In this document: positions 23,682-32,603 of the stretch, in pieces
Position numbering within the stretch: position 1 is the first letter of the stretch
Layout: the number at the start of each line of letters is the position of its first letter
Source of the DNA: GCA-016699445 sp964555055
GTDB lineage: Bacteria > UBA10199 > JACPAL01 > GCA-016699445
Assembly (NCBI GenBank): GCA_964555055.1
Contig: CAZKQW010000005.1
Span: forward strand, 144,528 to 208,527
DNA: 64,000 nucleotides
Direction of reading: 5' to 3'
Translations under genes and position numbers: made by a program
The notes under the pieces: model-generated
Seen by the model: only the letters and a program-made list of their open reading frames with translations
Database searches by the model: none
What the model was told of the DNA's origin: nothing

Positions 23682-24878
23682 TCACTTTTGTCCTCGGTAG
23701 ATCCCGCCTTTTCCGGAAGCATAATAACTCGCGAAACAGACCACGAGGGCGTAGGCCCCGATTCGGACCCCAAAGATCTCCATCAAGAGAAGGGTGCCGG
23801 TGACGGGAACGTTCGCCGCTCCCGCGAAGACGGCGGCAAAACCTAAAGAGGCCAATAAAGCCGTATCCACATGTAAATAAGTCGAAACGGCGCTTCCCAA
23901 GGTACTCCCCACGAAAACCAGCGGAATGAATTCACCTCCTTTGAATCCGGATGCGACCGTTACGGCGCTCGCTATGAACTTCCAAAAGGGTGTCAGGGTA
24001 TCAACCGGTGCTCTGAAGGCTTCTTGAATGACGGAAATCCCCAAGCCTTCATAACGATGGGAGCCCTCCCAAAGGTAAAAAGCCGCGAGAACCAGGCCGG
24101 CAAAGAAAGGGCGCAAAGGTTCGTACGGAACATAGGCCTCCCACAAAAGCTCCAGGATATGGGTCGTTCTTGAGAAAGCCCAAGCACAGCCCCCGCAGGC
24201 CAGACCAAAAGCCAATACGACGGCAATCGTGCGCAAGTCGTAGAGAATCGTATCTAAAGGAGGGTATTCGGAAAGCGGAATGCCCGCGATCGGTGCGAGC
24301 CACCGCACTGTTTCATAACCCATCCAAGACGACCAAAAACACTCGAAAGCCGCTTCCATGTCGATCTTGCCGCGCTGGATCACTTCCATGCCGAATATGC
24401 CGCCAGCCCACGGGGCCCCGAGCGTCGCTCCGAAAGCCGCGGAAAGACCCGCCATCAGAAGACGACGACGTTCCCGAGGGGTTACGATAAAGAAGCGTGA
24501 CAACTGATCCGCCAAAGAACTACCCATTTGCACGGCCGTTCCCTCGCGTCCTGCGGACCCACCTCCCAAGTGGGTCAACAAAGTACCAAAAAAAATAAGA
24601 GGGGTCATACGAAACGGGATCACGGTCTTCGGATCGTGGATCTCCTCGAAGACGAGGGCATGTCCCGAAGAGACGGATTTGCCGTAGCGGTCGTAAAGCC
24701 ACGCGGAAAAAAATCCGACGACGGGTAAGGCAACCACCCAAATCGGATGCTGAAGGCGCCAAGACGTGACGGCTTGTAAGGAGCCGATCAAGGCTGAACA
24801 AGCGAGTCCCGCCAAGATCCCGACGAGGGAATGCAGGAGAACGCCTCGGCTTACACGACGGAAGAGATTCCAGGCCAT
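23682..24878 (-). CDS. ClC-family chloride channel/antiporter
   Basis: A roughly 398-aa membrane protein with the repeated helices of ClC transporters. The anion filter motifs are present in altered form: GGGSAGREGTAVQMG (canonical GREGP becomes GREGT) and GFKGGEFIPLVF (GxFxP). The gating glutamate lies in GREG. No CBS domains follow, which suits bacterial members. I start at the ATG preceded by AAGGTGAG rather than a GTG nine bases upstream. It is divergent from the Kef-type antiporter, and the 67-bp gap likely holds both promoters. Confidence 0.9.
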   Translation of the reverse strand: MAWNLFRRVSRGVLLHSLVGILAGLACSALIGSLQAVTSWRLQHPIWVVALPVVGFFSAWLYDRYGKSVSSGHALVFEEIHDPKTVIPFRMTPLIFFGTLLTHLGGGSAGREGTAVQMGSSLADQLSRFFIVTPRERRRLLMAGLSAAFGATLGAPWAGGIFGMEVIQRGKIDMEAAFECFWSSWMGYETVRWLAPIAGIPLSEYPPLDTILYDLRTIAVVLAFGLACGGCAWAFSRTTHILELLWEAYVPYEPLRPFFAGLVLAAFYLWEGSHRYEGLGISVIQEAFRAPVDTLTPFWKFIASAVTVASGFKGGEFIPLVFVGSTLGSAVSTYLHVDTALLASLGFAAVFAGAANVPVTGTLLLMEIFGVRIGAYALVVCFASYYASGKGGIYRGQK

Positions 24879-24945
24879 CTTTCTCACCTTCTCATCCGTT
24901 ACGGGATGACTTCAATCCTTCTTTTGATTATCCTTTCTTTCGAAG

Positions 24946-26187
24946 ATGCAAACTTTCGTCCCTCATTCGTTTCTCCAAACATCGGCCCTCGTCCTGGCGG
25001 CGGCGGCGATCTCCACCATCATTTTTCAAAAGCTCCGCCAACCCGTCATCCTCGGGTATTTGATCGCCGGGATGGTCGTGGGGCCGCACGTCCCCATCCC
25101 GCTGCTTGCTGACAGCGCCACGGTCCACACCCTCTCAGAACTCGGCGTCATCCTTCTGATGTTCTCCCTCGGTCTGGAGTTTAGCTTGCGCAAGCTATGG
25201 GCCGTCCTTCCCAGTTCCGGTTTCATCGCCCTCTTCCAATGCGCTTTCATGATCGCCTTAGGTTACGGCGCTGGGCGAACCTTCGGCTGGAGCCCCATTG
25301 AAAGCTTCTACGGCGGAGCCCTCATCGCCATTTCCAGCACCACCATCATCCTAAAAGCGTTCGCCGAAAAAGGGGTTTCCGGTCTTCTGACGGAAGTCGT
25401 GTTCGGGATTCTTATCGTGGAAGATCTCGTAGCCATCGTTCTTTTGGCTTTCCTCACACCCCTATCGGCCGGGATAAACGTCTCGGTTCCTCAACTTCTC
25501 GGCGTCTTAGGAAAGCTCTCCCTTTTGTTAGGACTTATCGTTTTGGTCGGATGTGTTGTCGTCCCGCCTTTCTTCCGCATCCTTCGAAACTTGAACCGTT
25601 CCGAGACGACCCTCGTGGCGAGCATCGGCTTTTGTTTTAGCGTCGCCTTCATGGTCCAAGAGCTCGGTTACTCTATCGCCCTTGGCGCGTTTCTCGCGGG
25701 ATCCCTGATCACGGAATCCGGGGAACAAAAGACGGTCGAATCGCTTATCGGCCCTGTACGCGACATGTTCGGTGCTATTTTCTTCGTTTCGGTCGGTATG
25801 CTGATTGATCCCGCGGCGATCCCGGAAAACGCGATTCCCATACTCGTTTTCACGGTCCTCGTCTTGGCTGGGAAGTTCGTCGGGGTTACCTTTGGCGCTT
25901 TATTCGCGGGCTACAAGACCCCGCTCGCCGTGCAGACCGGCATGAGCCTATCCCAGATCGGGGAATTTTCATTCATTATCGTCGGCGTCGGCCTCTCCCA
26001 AGGTTCGGTGCGCGAATCCCTTTACCCTATCGCCGTTACCGTGTCGGCCATTACGACATTGACGACTCCATGGATGATCCAATCCGCGCCTACATTCGCG
26101 AAATTCGTCGAGAGCATCCTGCCGCCGTCGCTGCGCGACTTTCTATCGCGACGAGCGCAACGTTTTGTCGACCGCAGTCTTCCTTAG
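24946..26187 (+). CDS. Kef-type CPA2 cation/proton antiporter
   Basis: A 413-aa protein with about 12 membrane helices. KLRQPVILGYLIAGMVVGPH and LGVILLMFSLGLEFSLRKL are hallmark segments of the CPA2 family, as are ISSTTIILKAF and the later SQIGEFSFII. The C-terminal RCK/TrkA-N regulatory domain of full KefB/KefC is absent, so the protein stops at the membrane domain. It is expected to exchange K+ or Na+ for H+. It runs divergent from the ClC gene, so the pair could balance ion flux. The 185 bp after it hold only the leader of the disordered protein gene. Confidence 0.9.
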   Translation: MQTFVPHSFLQTSALVLAAAAISTIIFQKLRQPVILGYLIAGMVVGPHVPIPLLADSATVHTLSELGVILLMFSLGLEFSLRKLWAVLPSSGFIALFQCAFMIALGYGAGRTFGWSPIESFYGGALIAISSTTIILKAFAEKGVSGLLTEVVFGILIVEDLVAIVLLAFLTPLSAGINVSVPQLLGVLGKLSLLLGLIVLVGCVVVPPFFRILRNLNRSETTLVASIGFCFSVAFMVQELGYSIALGAFLAGSLITESGEQKTVESLIGPVRDMFGAIFFVSVGMLIDPAAIPENAIPILVFTVLVLAGKFVGVTFGALFAGYKTPLAVQTGMSLSQIGEFSFIIVGVGLSQGSVRESLYPIAVTVSAITTLTTPWMIQSAPTFAKFVESILPPSLRDFLSRRAQRFVDRSLP

Positions 26188-26372
26188 GATAATTCCCCAA
26201 AGCAGAATCAGCTCCCCCTCGATTGTTCCCAAAATGCTCCGCGACTTATTTAAGTTGGCGAGATTCTGAGCGACGATCCCTAAAGTCGTTACAGCTCCTT
26301 GAATCAGTTAAGGAATATCAACCCGGACACTCAACAACGACTTGAGCTGCCCAACAACACAATGGAGGACGT

Positions 26373-26981
26373 ATGTACGGTAAACATAACAACAATAGTT
26401 CGAAACGTTTTCGCGAAGACGAAAACGAATTCTCTACGAACTGGAATAATCGGAATAACGACTACAACAGATCCGATGACACCGAAACCCCGGGCGAAAA
26501 CTGGAGAGAATCCGGATACGGGCAAAACCGTTATCGCGATACGACCGAGGATTCATCGACGCGTTATGCGCGGCGAGATCGCGAACCCCAAGGCTGGAAC
26601 CAACAAGAATGGGACCGCAGTTCAAGCGACTCCGATGATTTCGGCAGTAGAGACTATGGCCAAAGCGATCGTTCCCGTAATTCTTCCCAAGATCGCTATT
26701 TACGATCACAAGGGAGTTTCCGAAATGACGAAAACACCCGCGGCCATCGAGACGATGATTTCGAAAACGATCGCGATTTGGACGAAGGCCGTTTTCAAAG
26801 CGGTCGCGGACGCAGCCAGTCCGAAGATCGTTCCCGAAATAACGAAAGCGATCGCTTCTCGCGCTCTCAAGGTTCTTCGGGGAGTCATTCTTCGAACCGT
26901 TCTGGCAACCAGACTCGTTTCGACAACGAAACGACCGGAGGCAGAAGCCGAGGAAACTACAGCAACCAGGGCCGTTGGTAA
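26373..26981 (+). CDS. Arg/Ser/Asp/Asn-rich disordered protein 1
   Basis: A 202-aa protein almost free of hydrophobic residues, made of Arg, Ser, Asp, Asn, Gly, Glu and Gln, with many RSR, DRS and DDF-like repeats. It should be intrinsically unfolded. A longer open frame covers the same DNA, but here GGAGGA lies just before the ATG (26,373) and the composition matches the next gene, so this frame is the real one. No known domain is present. It resembles its neighbour at 27,082 in composition, suggesting duplication. A strong hairpin follows. Plausible roles are desiccation or RNA-binding protection; none is shown. Confidence 0.7.
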   Translation: MYGKHNNNSSKRFREDENEFSTNWNNRNNDYNRSDDTETPGENWRESGYGQNRYRDTTEDSSTRYARRDREPQGWNQQEWDRSSSDSDDFGSRDYGQSDRSRNSSQDRYLRSQGSFRNDENTRGHRDDDFENDRDLDEGRFQSGRGRSQSEDRSRNNESDRFSRSQGSSGSHSSNRSGNQTRFDNETTGGRSRGNYSNQGRW

Positions 26982-26995
26982 ATTACAATTCGGGC

Positions 26996-27031
26996 GAACC
27001 GCGGGAGGCGTGAAGATGTTTCCCGCGGTTC
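26996..27031 (+). terminator. Hairpin terminator after disordered protein 1
   Basis: GAACCGCGGGA (26,996-27,006) pairs perfectly with TCCCGCGGTTC (27,021-27,031) across a 14-nt loop. A T5 run sits 12 nt downstream. It separates the two disordered-protein genes into independent transcripts. Confidence 0.7.
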
Positions 27032-27081
27032 ATCCCCGATCCATTTTTACGGACCCAAACCCAAAAGAAAAGAGGTCTCAT

Positions 27082-27759
27082 ATGACGACGAAAAAGAACT
27101 CCAAAAAAGAGGATCGTTCTGAAAGCTCAAAAACGGAATCCTCTTCGAAAGAAACATCCCAAAAGAAAGGCCCGGGCCGCAAAAGCGGTTCTCAGGAACA
27201 AGAATCCCGCATGTCATCGAATTCGAATGGCAATTCCCGCGACGAACAGTCGGAGTGGAAAGGGCGAAGTTATGGACGCGATGATGAGGATCAAGACGAT
27301 CAGCAAGACGACAGCAATAGCCGTCGTGGCGCCCGTGGCCAAAGCCAGCAAAGTCGACAAGATCAGGATAATGACGATTTTTGTCCACATTGCCAAAGGG
27401 GAAGCCAGCAAGGTCGCTCCTCTTCCCGTCGGAATAAATCCTCCGATTGGGACCGAGATGAGGGACGTTCCTCGTCTTCTTCGTGGCAAAATCAAGGATC
27501 TCGATCTGGTCGTGGACGGGAATGGGAAGATTCCGATCGTTATGGCCGTGGATCGTTCAGGGACCGAGAAGACGAAGGCCGTTTCAGCCGACAAAGCCAA
27601 GGTCAGGAGCAAGACGAAGATCGTTCCTATCGCGAAAACCGGATGGAGCGTTCCGAGCGACCTATGTCACGCGATAACCGTTATTCCGAAGATCGTGGCC
27701 GTTACGGTCGTTCTTCAACCTCCGGATCCTCGAGATACAACGACACTGATTTCCAATAA
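27082..27759 (+). CDS. Arg/Ser/Asp-rich disordered protein 2 with one CPHC knuckle
   Basis: A 225-aa hydrophilic protein. A Lys/Ser/Glu-rich start (TTKKNSKKEDRSESSK) leads into long Arg/Ser/Asp/Gly/Gln stretches with RS- and RG-like repeats. One DDFCPHCQRG knuckle near the middle has a single Cys-x2-Cys, perhaps for metal-mediated dimers. The open frame extends 780 bp upstream, but that part overlaps disordered protein 1 in another frame; the ATG at 27,082 with AGAGG upstream is the sensible start. It is followed by its own terminator. Function unknown. Composition resembles eukaryotic SR proteins by convergence. Confidence 0.7.
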   Translation: MTTKKNSKKEDRSESSKTESSSKETSQKKGPGRKSGSQEQESRMSSNSNGNSRDEQSEWKGRSYGRDDEDQDDQQDDSNSRRGARGQSQQSRQDQDNDDFCPHCQRGSQQGRSSSRRNKSSDWDRDEGRSSSSSWQNQGSRSGRGREWEDSDRYGRGSFRDREDEGRFSRQSQGQEQDEDRSYRENRMERSERPMSRDNRYSEDRGRYGRSSTSGSSRYNDTDFQ

Positions 27760-27784
27760 AGCGTTCGGGTAGTACGAAGCCCTT

Positions 27785-27818
27785 CCCAGCCTCTCCGACC
27801 CTTCCTGGAGAGGCTGGG
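27785..27818 (+). terminator. Hairpin terminator after disordered protein 2
   Basis: CCCAGCCTCTCC pairs with GGAGAGGCTGGG, a perfect 12-bp stem with a 10-nt loop, 25 bp after the stop. The T-run downstream is weak (CTTTTG at about 27,833), so efficiency may be moderate. Confidence 0.75.
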
Positions 27819-27875
27819 GGATGGGCGACGGCTTTTGTTGAAAAATCATGTGAACCCCTCCATAGTCCACGAGTT

Positions 27876-28841
27876 TTGATTCCTATCCCGCCAAAAACGA
27901 AGAGACTCCTCGGTTGGCTTCCCGGCCTTATTGGCCTGGCCATTTTGATCGTGGCCGTGGTGTCTCACGAGGACGAAGGCCGGAAACTCATCCAAGCCCT
28001 GCGCGACCTGGATCCGGTCTGGATCGGGATCGCCGTTCTTCTTCAATTAGGGACGTACCTGTGTTCCGCTTTGGTTTGGCGCTGGACCCTGAGCCATCAA
28101 GGGGTCCGACTCTCGCTCCGAGCCATGATGAAGCTCGGAGTCAAAAAACTCTTCACCGATCAAGTCATTCCCACGGGAGGCATTGGCGGCACGGTTCTCA
28201 TCACTCGTTCGCTCTTGAAGCAGAAAATCCCGCCTGAAAAGGCCACGACGGGCGTCGTAGCTAATTTTTATTCGTATTACGCGGCGTACGCCGTGTCCGT
28301 CTTCGTCAGTCTTTTCATCCTATGGGCCAACCATAGCATCAATCCCCTGGTGCAAAAGATTTCGCTCTTTTTCCTCGTAGTTGTTTTGGCGATCGTCTTC
28401 ACCGCATGGAAGGTGACGCATGCCAAGGAAAGCCGTCTCAGGACTTTCCTGGAGAAAAAAGCCTTCATAAAAAAATTCCTGGATATCTTGAGGACGTCCT
28501 CGCCGAAGATCGCCTTAAAACCCAGAGTCCTCCTCCCCAACATGATCTTCCAAGCGGGAGTCTTCGTTCTGGACACGGCAACTCTTTATATTCTCCTAAT
28601 GGCCTTGGACCAGTCTGCTTCCTTCTCCCTACTTTTCGCGAGTTTCATGATGGCCTACGTGGTGGAGACTTTAGGGCCCATCCCGGGAGGCATCGGCATC
28701 TTCGAATCCAGCGCCGTTGCCATGTTATCGCTTTCACACGTACCCTTAAGCACAGCCCTCGCGGCGACGCTCCTCCTCCGCAGCCTCACCTTCTGGCTTC
28801 CGATGATTCCAGGATTGATTTTGATCAAACAGGATTTATGA
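27876..28841 (+). CDS. Lysylphosphatidylglycerol synthase TM-region (UPF0104) family protein
   Basis: A 321-aa membrane protein with about eight helices. The motifs TGGIGGTVLITRSLL, the long VETLGPIPGGIGIFESS segment and LLLRSLTFWLPMIPGL are signatures of the MprF-type flippase domain. The C-terminal aminoacyl-transferase domain is absent. It may move a lipid or lipid-linked substrate across the inner membrane. The start is uncertain: the first usable codon is a TTG at 27,876. Its last 6 bp overlap the stop of the convergent hypothetical gene. Confidence 0.8.
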   Translation: MIPIPPKTKRLLGWLPGLIGLAILIVAVVSHEDEGRKLIQALRDLDPVWIGIAVLLQLGTYLCSALVWRWTLSHQGVRLSLRAMMKLGVKKLFTDQVIPTGGIGGTVLITRSLLKQKIPPEKATTGVVANFYSYYAAYAVSVFVSLFILWANHSINPLVQKISLFFLVVVLAIVFTAWKVTHAKESRLRTFLEKKAFIKKFLDILRTSSPKIALKPRVLLPNMIFQAGVFVLDTATLYILLMALDQSASFSLLFASFMMAYVVETLGPIPGGIGIFESSAVAMLSLSHVPLSTALAATLLLRSLTFWLPMIPGLILIKQDL

Positions 28842-29585
28842 GGCACCCAGACTGGTGGTATGCATGTGATGGAAGGACTCGATCACATATACGGCCTGAC
28901 GTCTTACTTCAGAATTCAAATGGCGCATGGCCCTCACCTGCATCCTGAAGCTTTCTATCTGGTCTATAGGCTTGTTCACTCCATGCATACTGCAAAGGTC
29001 CTGGTATGCCTTATTTCCGGGGTTTTTGAGATGGTACCAAACGACGGCTTGGAGGCCTACCATGTCATACACATGATCCACACCTTGATCGACCGCCCCA
29101 TCACAAAATCTTTCGATCACATGATAAGCGTATGTATGGGTCACACGATACATTAAACGCCCTAAACGCGCGCCTTCTAAGAGAGGGATCGCGTTTCTGA
29201 AAATCTCGAGCCCTCTTTGCCGGGTGGAACGATCCCTCATCAAAGCCATATCCCAGCAGAACACATCGAGGACGCTTTCCAACTCCTTTTGGCATGGGGG
29301 TGAAGACCGCAAACTCAGAGGTTGGCAGGCTATAAAAGCGATTTTCGCTTCAAAAGCGCTGACGGTACCTTCCTCTTTAAAACGCCGGATGACGAGAGAA
29401 GGGTCCAGAAACCTCACTAGAGCCGTCCATGGACGAGCTACAAGAGCTTGTATTCTTTGGGTAAAACCAAGGCCTCCTTCGTCTGTCAGGATGGGCTCTA
29501 TGGGAAGGACAGGACCTCCCCTAGAACCTAGAGGAGGCGGGCTGTAAGTCGAAGACGGCGATGGGCCCGTATGTAAAGGATTCAT
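28836..29585 (-). CDS. Hypothetical protein
   Basis: A 249-aa protein I do not recognise. A Pro/Ser/Gly-rich N-terminal 35 residues precede a mostly helical body with His-rich helices (YRVTHTYAYHVIERF, VIESFHHMHTT at the end). There is no signal peptide and no membrane segment. It lies alone between convergent and same-strand neighbours, 42 bp upstream (in position) of the DUF486 gene. The composition is ordinary, so it is probably real, but no function can be suggested. Confidence 0.6.
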   Translation of the reverse strand: MNPLHTGPSPSSTYSPPPLGSRGGPVLPIEPILTDEGGLGFTQRIQALVARPWTALVRFLDPSLVIRRFKEEGTVSAFEAKIAFIACQPLSLRSSPPCQKELESVLDVFCWDMALMRDRSTRQRGLEIFRNAIPLLEGARLGRLMYRVTHTYAYHVIERFCDGAVDQGVDHVYDMVGLQAVVWYHLKNPGNKAYQDLCSMHGVNKPIDQIESFRMQVRAMRHLNSEVRRQAVYVIESFHHMHTTSLGAS

Positions 29586-29627
29586 AGGTTTATTATCGGA
29601 ACTTTACCTAGCAAGTTGCCTTGAACC

Positions 29628-29969
29628 CTACTTTTTGAAAATGAAGAAAGCCGCAAGAACGATGAAAACGAACCCCACGAGATGGTTCCAGCGCAGGGAT
29701 TCCCCTAAGTAAAATACGGAGAAAAAGGCGAAGACCGTCAGGGTGATGATCTCCTGGATCGTCTTGAGTTGCGCGGCGTTGAAGTAACCGTAGCCGATCC
29801 GGTTCGCGGGGACTTGGAAGCAATATTCCAGGAGCGCGATCAGCCAGCTCGTGGCGATCACGATGTACAACGGACTCTCTCGGTATTTCAGGTGGCCGTA
29901 CCAGGCGAACGTCATGAAGATGTTGGAGACCAATAAAAGGCCAATCGTGTAGAGGGGCGTTGCGTTCAT
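29628..29969 (-). CDS. DUF486 (DMT superfamily) small membrane protein
   Basis: A 113-aa protein with four membrane helices. FMTFAWYGHLKYRESPLY, YCFQVPANRIGYGYFNAAQLKTIQE and the aromatic end are typical of DUF486, a small drug/metabolite-transporter-like family. The substrate is unknown. AAAGGA lies 8 bp before the ATG at 29,969, preferred over an ATG three codons earlier. Confidence 0.9.
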   Translation of the reverse strand: MNATPLYTIGLLLVSNIFMTFAWYGHLKYRESPLYIVIATSWLIALLEYCFQVPANRIGYGYFNAAQLKTIQEIITLTVFAFFSVFYLGESLRWNHLVGFVFIVLAAFFIFKK

Positions 29970-30014
29970 GGAAGGCATCCTTTCGTCATGATTTTTCCGG
30001 ATGAGAAGTCCTCT

Positions 30015-30197
30015 TTACTCGTTCTCCCGCCGCGCGCTCACGTCGCTCCCCTCTTCGGAATAGGAGACGGTGACCACGACGGGTTGGCAACAGACATGGC
30101 AATCCTCCACGTATTCCACCGTCTCACCGCAGGGTTCCGGTTCTATGAAGAAGGCTTCGCCGCAATAAGGACACGGAACGGAAATGGACTCGTTCAT
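30015..30197 (-). CDS. CPXCG-motif cysteine-rich protein
   Basis: A 60-aa protein with CPYCGE near the start and CHVCCQP near the middle, two zinc-knuckle halves of the CPXCG small-protein family, followed by a Ser/Glu-rich tail. Function unknown. Its ATG overlaps the stop of the upstream methyltransferase gene (ATGA), so the two are translated from one message. Confidence 0.88.
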   Translation of the reverse strand: MNESISVPCPYCGEAFFIEPEPCGETVEYVEDCHVCCQPVVVTVSYSEEGSDVSARRENE

Positions 30198-30940
30198 TTG
30201 ACGGCCCTTATCCTTAATCTCTTATAATCGGCAAACCACCCTCCATTCTTATGAAGAAGCGGCCGCGCCCGCTCCTCTACCCGACATAAGAGAGCGTTTT
30301 GTTCTTCGAGAGGCTTCCCTTCGAGGAGGAAGCCCCGGAACATCCGCACCCAGCTTCTCAAGCCTTCCTCCCCCTCCAAAGGCGTCGGTCGGTCGAAGTG
30401 GAAGGCATGCGTCACGCGGAACCCTTGGTCTTCCAAAAGGCTCGCGTACTCGCTAAGACTGGGAAAATAGTTCACGAGGTTTTGGGGCGCCGCTTCGGCA
30501 TCCGGAATCACCGCCGCGATAGCGGATAAGAGTGTCTCGACGTTCCCTTTCCCGCCGAATTCGACGACGAAACGGCTACCGGGCTTCAAGGCGTCCCAAG
30601 CGCATGCGATGACTTTACGGGGTTCGCGCATCCAATGCAGAGCCGCATTGGAAAAAATCGCGTCGAAAGGTTCCGAAAAATGAAAATCCTGTCCGTCGCC
30701 GGTTTGAAAGGAAATGCCCGGAAAGCTTTGCTTGGCCTTCGCGATCATTTCGGGAGAACTATCGAGGCCTACGGCTTCGACACCCGCCGCCGCGATCTCG
30801 GCGGTCAAGGTCCCCGTTCCGCACCCTAAGTCTAAGACCCTTTCTCCGGCCTTGGGATCCAAAAGGCGGATCAAGTCTTTACCGTAATCGGAAACGAAAT
30901 GATGTTTGTCGTCGTAAAGGTCGGGATTCCAAGAAGACAT
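30194..30940 (-). CDS. SAM-dependent methyltransferase (trans-aconitate methyltransferase-like)
   Basis: A 248-aa class I methyltransferase. The start SSWNPDLYDDKHHFVSDYG is characteristic of the Tam-like group. VLDLGCGTGTL binds SAM, Asp in VGLDSSPEM contacts the ribose, and FDAIFSNAALHWM is the post-motif. AAGGAG precedes the ATG at 30,940; an earlier in-frame ATG lacks this. It forms a two-gene operon with the CPXCG protein. Substrate assignment to aconitate is not secure. Confidence 0.85.
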   Translation of the reverse strand: MSSWNPDLYDDKHHFVSDYGKDLIRLLDPKAGERVLDLGCGTGTLTAEIAAAGVEAVGLDSSPEMIAKAKQSFPGISFQTGDGQDFHFSEPFDAIFSNAALHWMREPRKVIACAWDALKPGSRFVVEFGGKGNVETLLSAIAAVIPDAEAAPQNLVNYFPSLSEYASLLEDQGFRVTHAFHFDRPTPLEGEEGLRSWVRMFRGFLLEGKPLEEQNALLCRVEERARPLLHKNGGWFADYKRLRIRAVK

Positions 30941-31085
30941 GGCTCCTTCTATAAAGGAGCTCTCCAAAGCCGATCAAGGGTTTCCGATGGGACCCGATAT
31001 AGAAAAGTTGCGGGCTAATCCCTTTTCCCCCTCACCATTCTCCATGAAACCGTAAAGAGGATGGCGAAACGTCTCGGCTTGTTCT

Positions 31086-32603
31086 TTAGTAGAGCTTGAT
31101 GGCGCCCTGGTGTTTCATCCGATCCGGACGGTGGGGGCGGTCGTTCCTCTGTGGACGATCGGGTCTCGACGGACGCTCCGGACGTGGCCTGCTCTGCGGA
31201 GCGTCTTGACGAGGCCGGGGCGCTGGTGACGTGCGCGAAGCATCATGGCCGAAACCGATACCGGCGCTCGAGCCGTGAGGGTTCCTAGGACGAGACGGTG
31301 ACCGATCGCTACGGGAAGCGGCGGAAGAAAATCCCCGCCCCCGGTCGCCGCCGGAGCGGTCTTTTCGGAAACGATCGAAACGTCCGCGGCCGCCCGCGTT
31401 TCTTTCTCGCGGGAACCGCCTTTCCGACCTCTCTTCATCGCGAGGGGCCGGCGCCATCGCGGGCATCTGGGGCGCATTCGACAAATCCGGCACGGGCACG
31501 ATCCTTAACGTCTTCCGGATCAAGCGTTCGATCTGGCGGATATTGCTCTTCTGGTCATGGGTGGCGAACGAGATCGCCTTGCCCGTCTTGCCCGCGCGGC
31601 CCGTGCGGCCGATGCGGTGCACGTAATCCTCGACGTTCTCCGGCAAGTCGAAGTTCACGACGAGCTCGATGTTGCTGACGTCGATCCCTCGCGCGGCGAT
31701 GTCGGTCGCGACGAGGATGCGGTACTTTCCGCTCTTGAAGCCAGCCAACGCTTCCTTGCGCTGATTAAGCGACCGGTCCGCGTGGATCTCGGACGCGTGG
31801 TGGCCGACACGGTTCAACATCTGGCAGATCTTCTTCGCTCCCCGCTTCGTGCGGGAGAAGACCAGGACGGGACCCGTACATTGACGGATGACCGATTCCA
31901 GGACGATCATTTTCACGTCCCGATTTACGAAGATAATCTCTTGCTCGACCTTATCCGCCGTCGTCCCTGCGGGCGCGACTTCGATGCGCACGGGGAGCTT
32001 CATGTGGTTCGCGGCGATCTTCACGATGTCCGGAGGCATCGTCGCCGAGAAAAGAAGGGTCTGCTTTTCCTTAGGCACGTGCCTTAGGATCTCGTTGATC
32101 TGCGGGGCGAAGCCCATGTCGAGCATGCGGTCCGCTTCGTCCAACACGAGAATGCGCGTATCATCCAAACGGATCGTCTTCTGCTCTAAATGGTCCATGA
32201 CGCGCCCCGGAGTTCCAATGAGGATTCGGGGTTTCTCGCGCAAGGCCTTGAGCTGAAGGCCGAAACTCTCGCCCCCGATCAGCGTCGCCGTCTTCAAATT
32301 ATGGTTTCTCGTGAAAGGAAGCAGGGCTTGCGCCACCTGCAAAGCGAGCTCGCGCGTCGGCAGCAATACGAGCGCCCTCCCCTGCATCGTCGACAGGCGC
32401 TGGATCATGGGTAACCCAAAAGCGAGAGTTTTGCCCGTGCCCGTCTGGGCGATTCCGATGAGATCCTTTCCTTCAATGGCGGCCGGAAGGGACTGGTGCT
32501 GAATGGGCGTCGGCGATTTGAACTGGAGTTTTTCGAGAGTGTTCAGCAAAGGAGCCGATAGCCCCAGCCCCTGAAACGTGGGCGTATTTTGGGTTTCTGT
32601 CAT
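31086..32603 (-). CDS. rhlE: DEAD-box RNA helicase with RG-rich tail (RhlE-like)
   Basis: ATP-dependent RNA helicase, 505 aa. In order: Q motif (PTPIQHQSLP), Walker A AQTGTGKT, PTRELA, DEAD in VLDEADRMLDMGF, SAT, and HRIGRTGRAGK. After residue 385 the tail is low-complexity, rich in Arg, Gly, Ser, Pro and Asp, as in RhlE-type enzymes that use it to bind RNA and to cluster with other helicases. The minus strand upstream shows TTGGAT-18 bp-TTATAA (32,671-32,642 region) as a plausible promoter, with a G/C-rich hairpin in the leader. The closeness of two RS-rich proteins is noted separately. Confidence 0.93.
   Translation of the reverse strand: MTETQNTPTFQGLGLSAPLLNTLEKLQFKSPTPIQHQSLPAAIEGKDLIGIAQTGTGKTLAFGLPMIQRLSTMQGRALVLLPTRELALQVAQALLPFTRNHNLKTATLIGGESFGLQLKALREKPRILIGTPGRVMDHLEQKTIRLDDTRILVLDEADRMLDMGFAPQINEILRHVPKEKQTLLFSATMPPDIVKIAANHMKLPVRIEVAPAGTTADKVEQEIIFVNRDVKMIVLESVIRQCTGPVLVFSRTKRGAKKICQMLNRVGHHASEIHADRSLNQRKEALAGFKSGKYRILVATDIAARGIDVSNIELVVNFDLPENVEDYVHRIGRTGRAGKTGKAISFATHDQKSNIRQIERLIRKTLRIVPVPDLSNAPQMPAMAPAPRDEERSERRFPRERNAGGRGRFDRFRKDRSGGDRGRGFSSAASRSDRSPSRPRNPHGSSAGIGFGHDASRTSPAPRPRQDAPQSRPRPERPSRPDRPQRNDRPHRPDRMKHQGAIKLY

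Noticed and set aside
26299..27081. The upstream 783 bp of a single 486-codon open frame joining the region before and through disordered protein 1 to disordered protein 2.
   Set aside because: It overlaps disordered protein 1 in another frame, which has a Shine-Dalgarno and the same unusual composition as disordered protein 2. The upstream part has a random-looking composition, a by-product of repetitive CGA/GAT-rich DNA.
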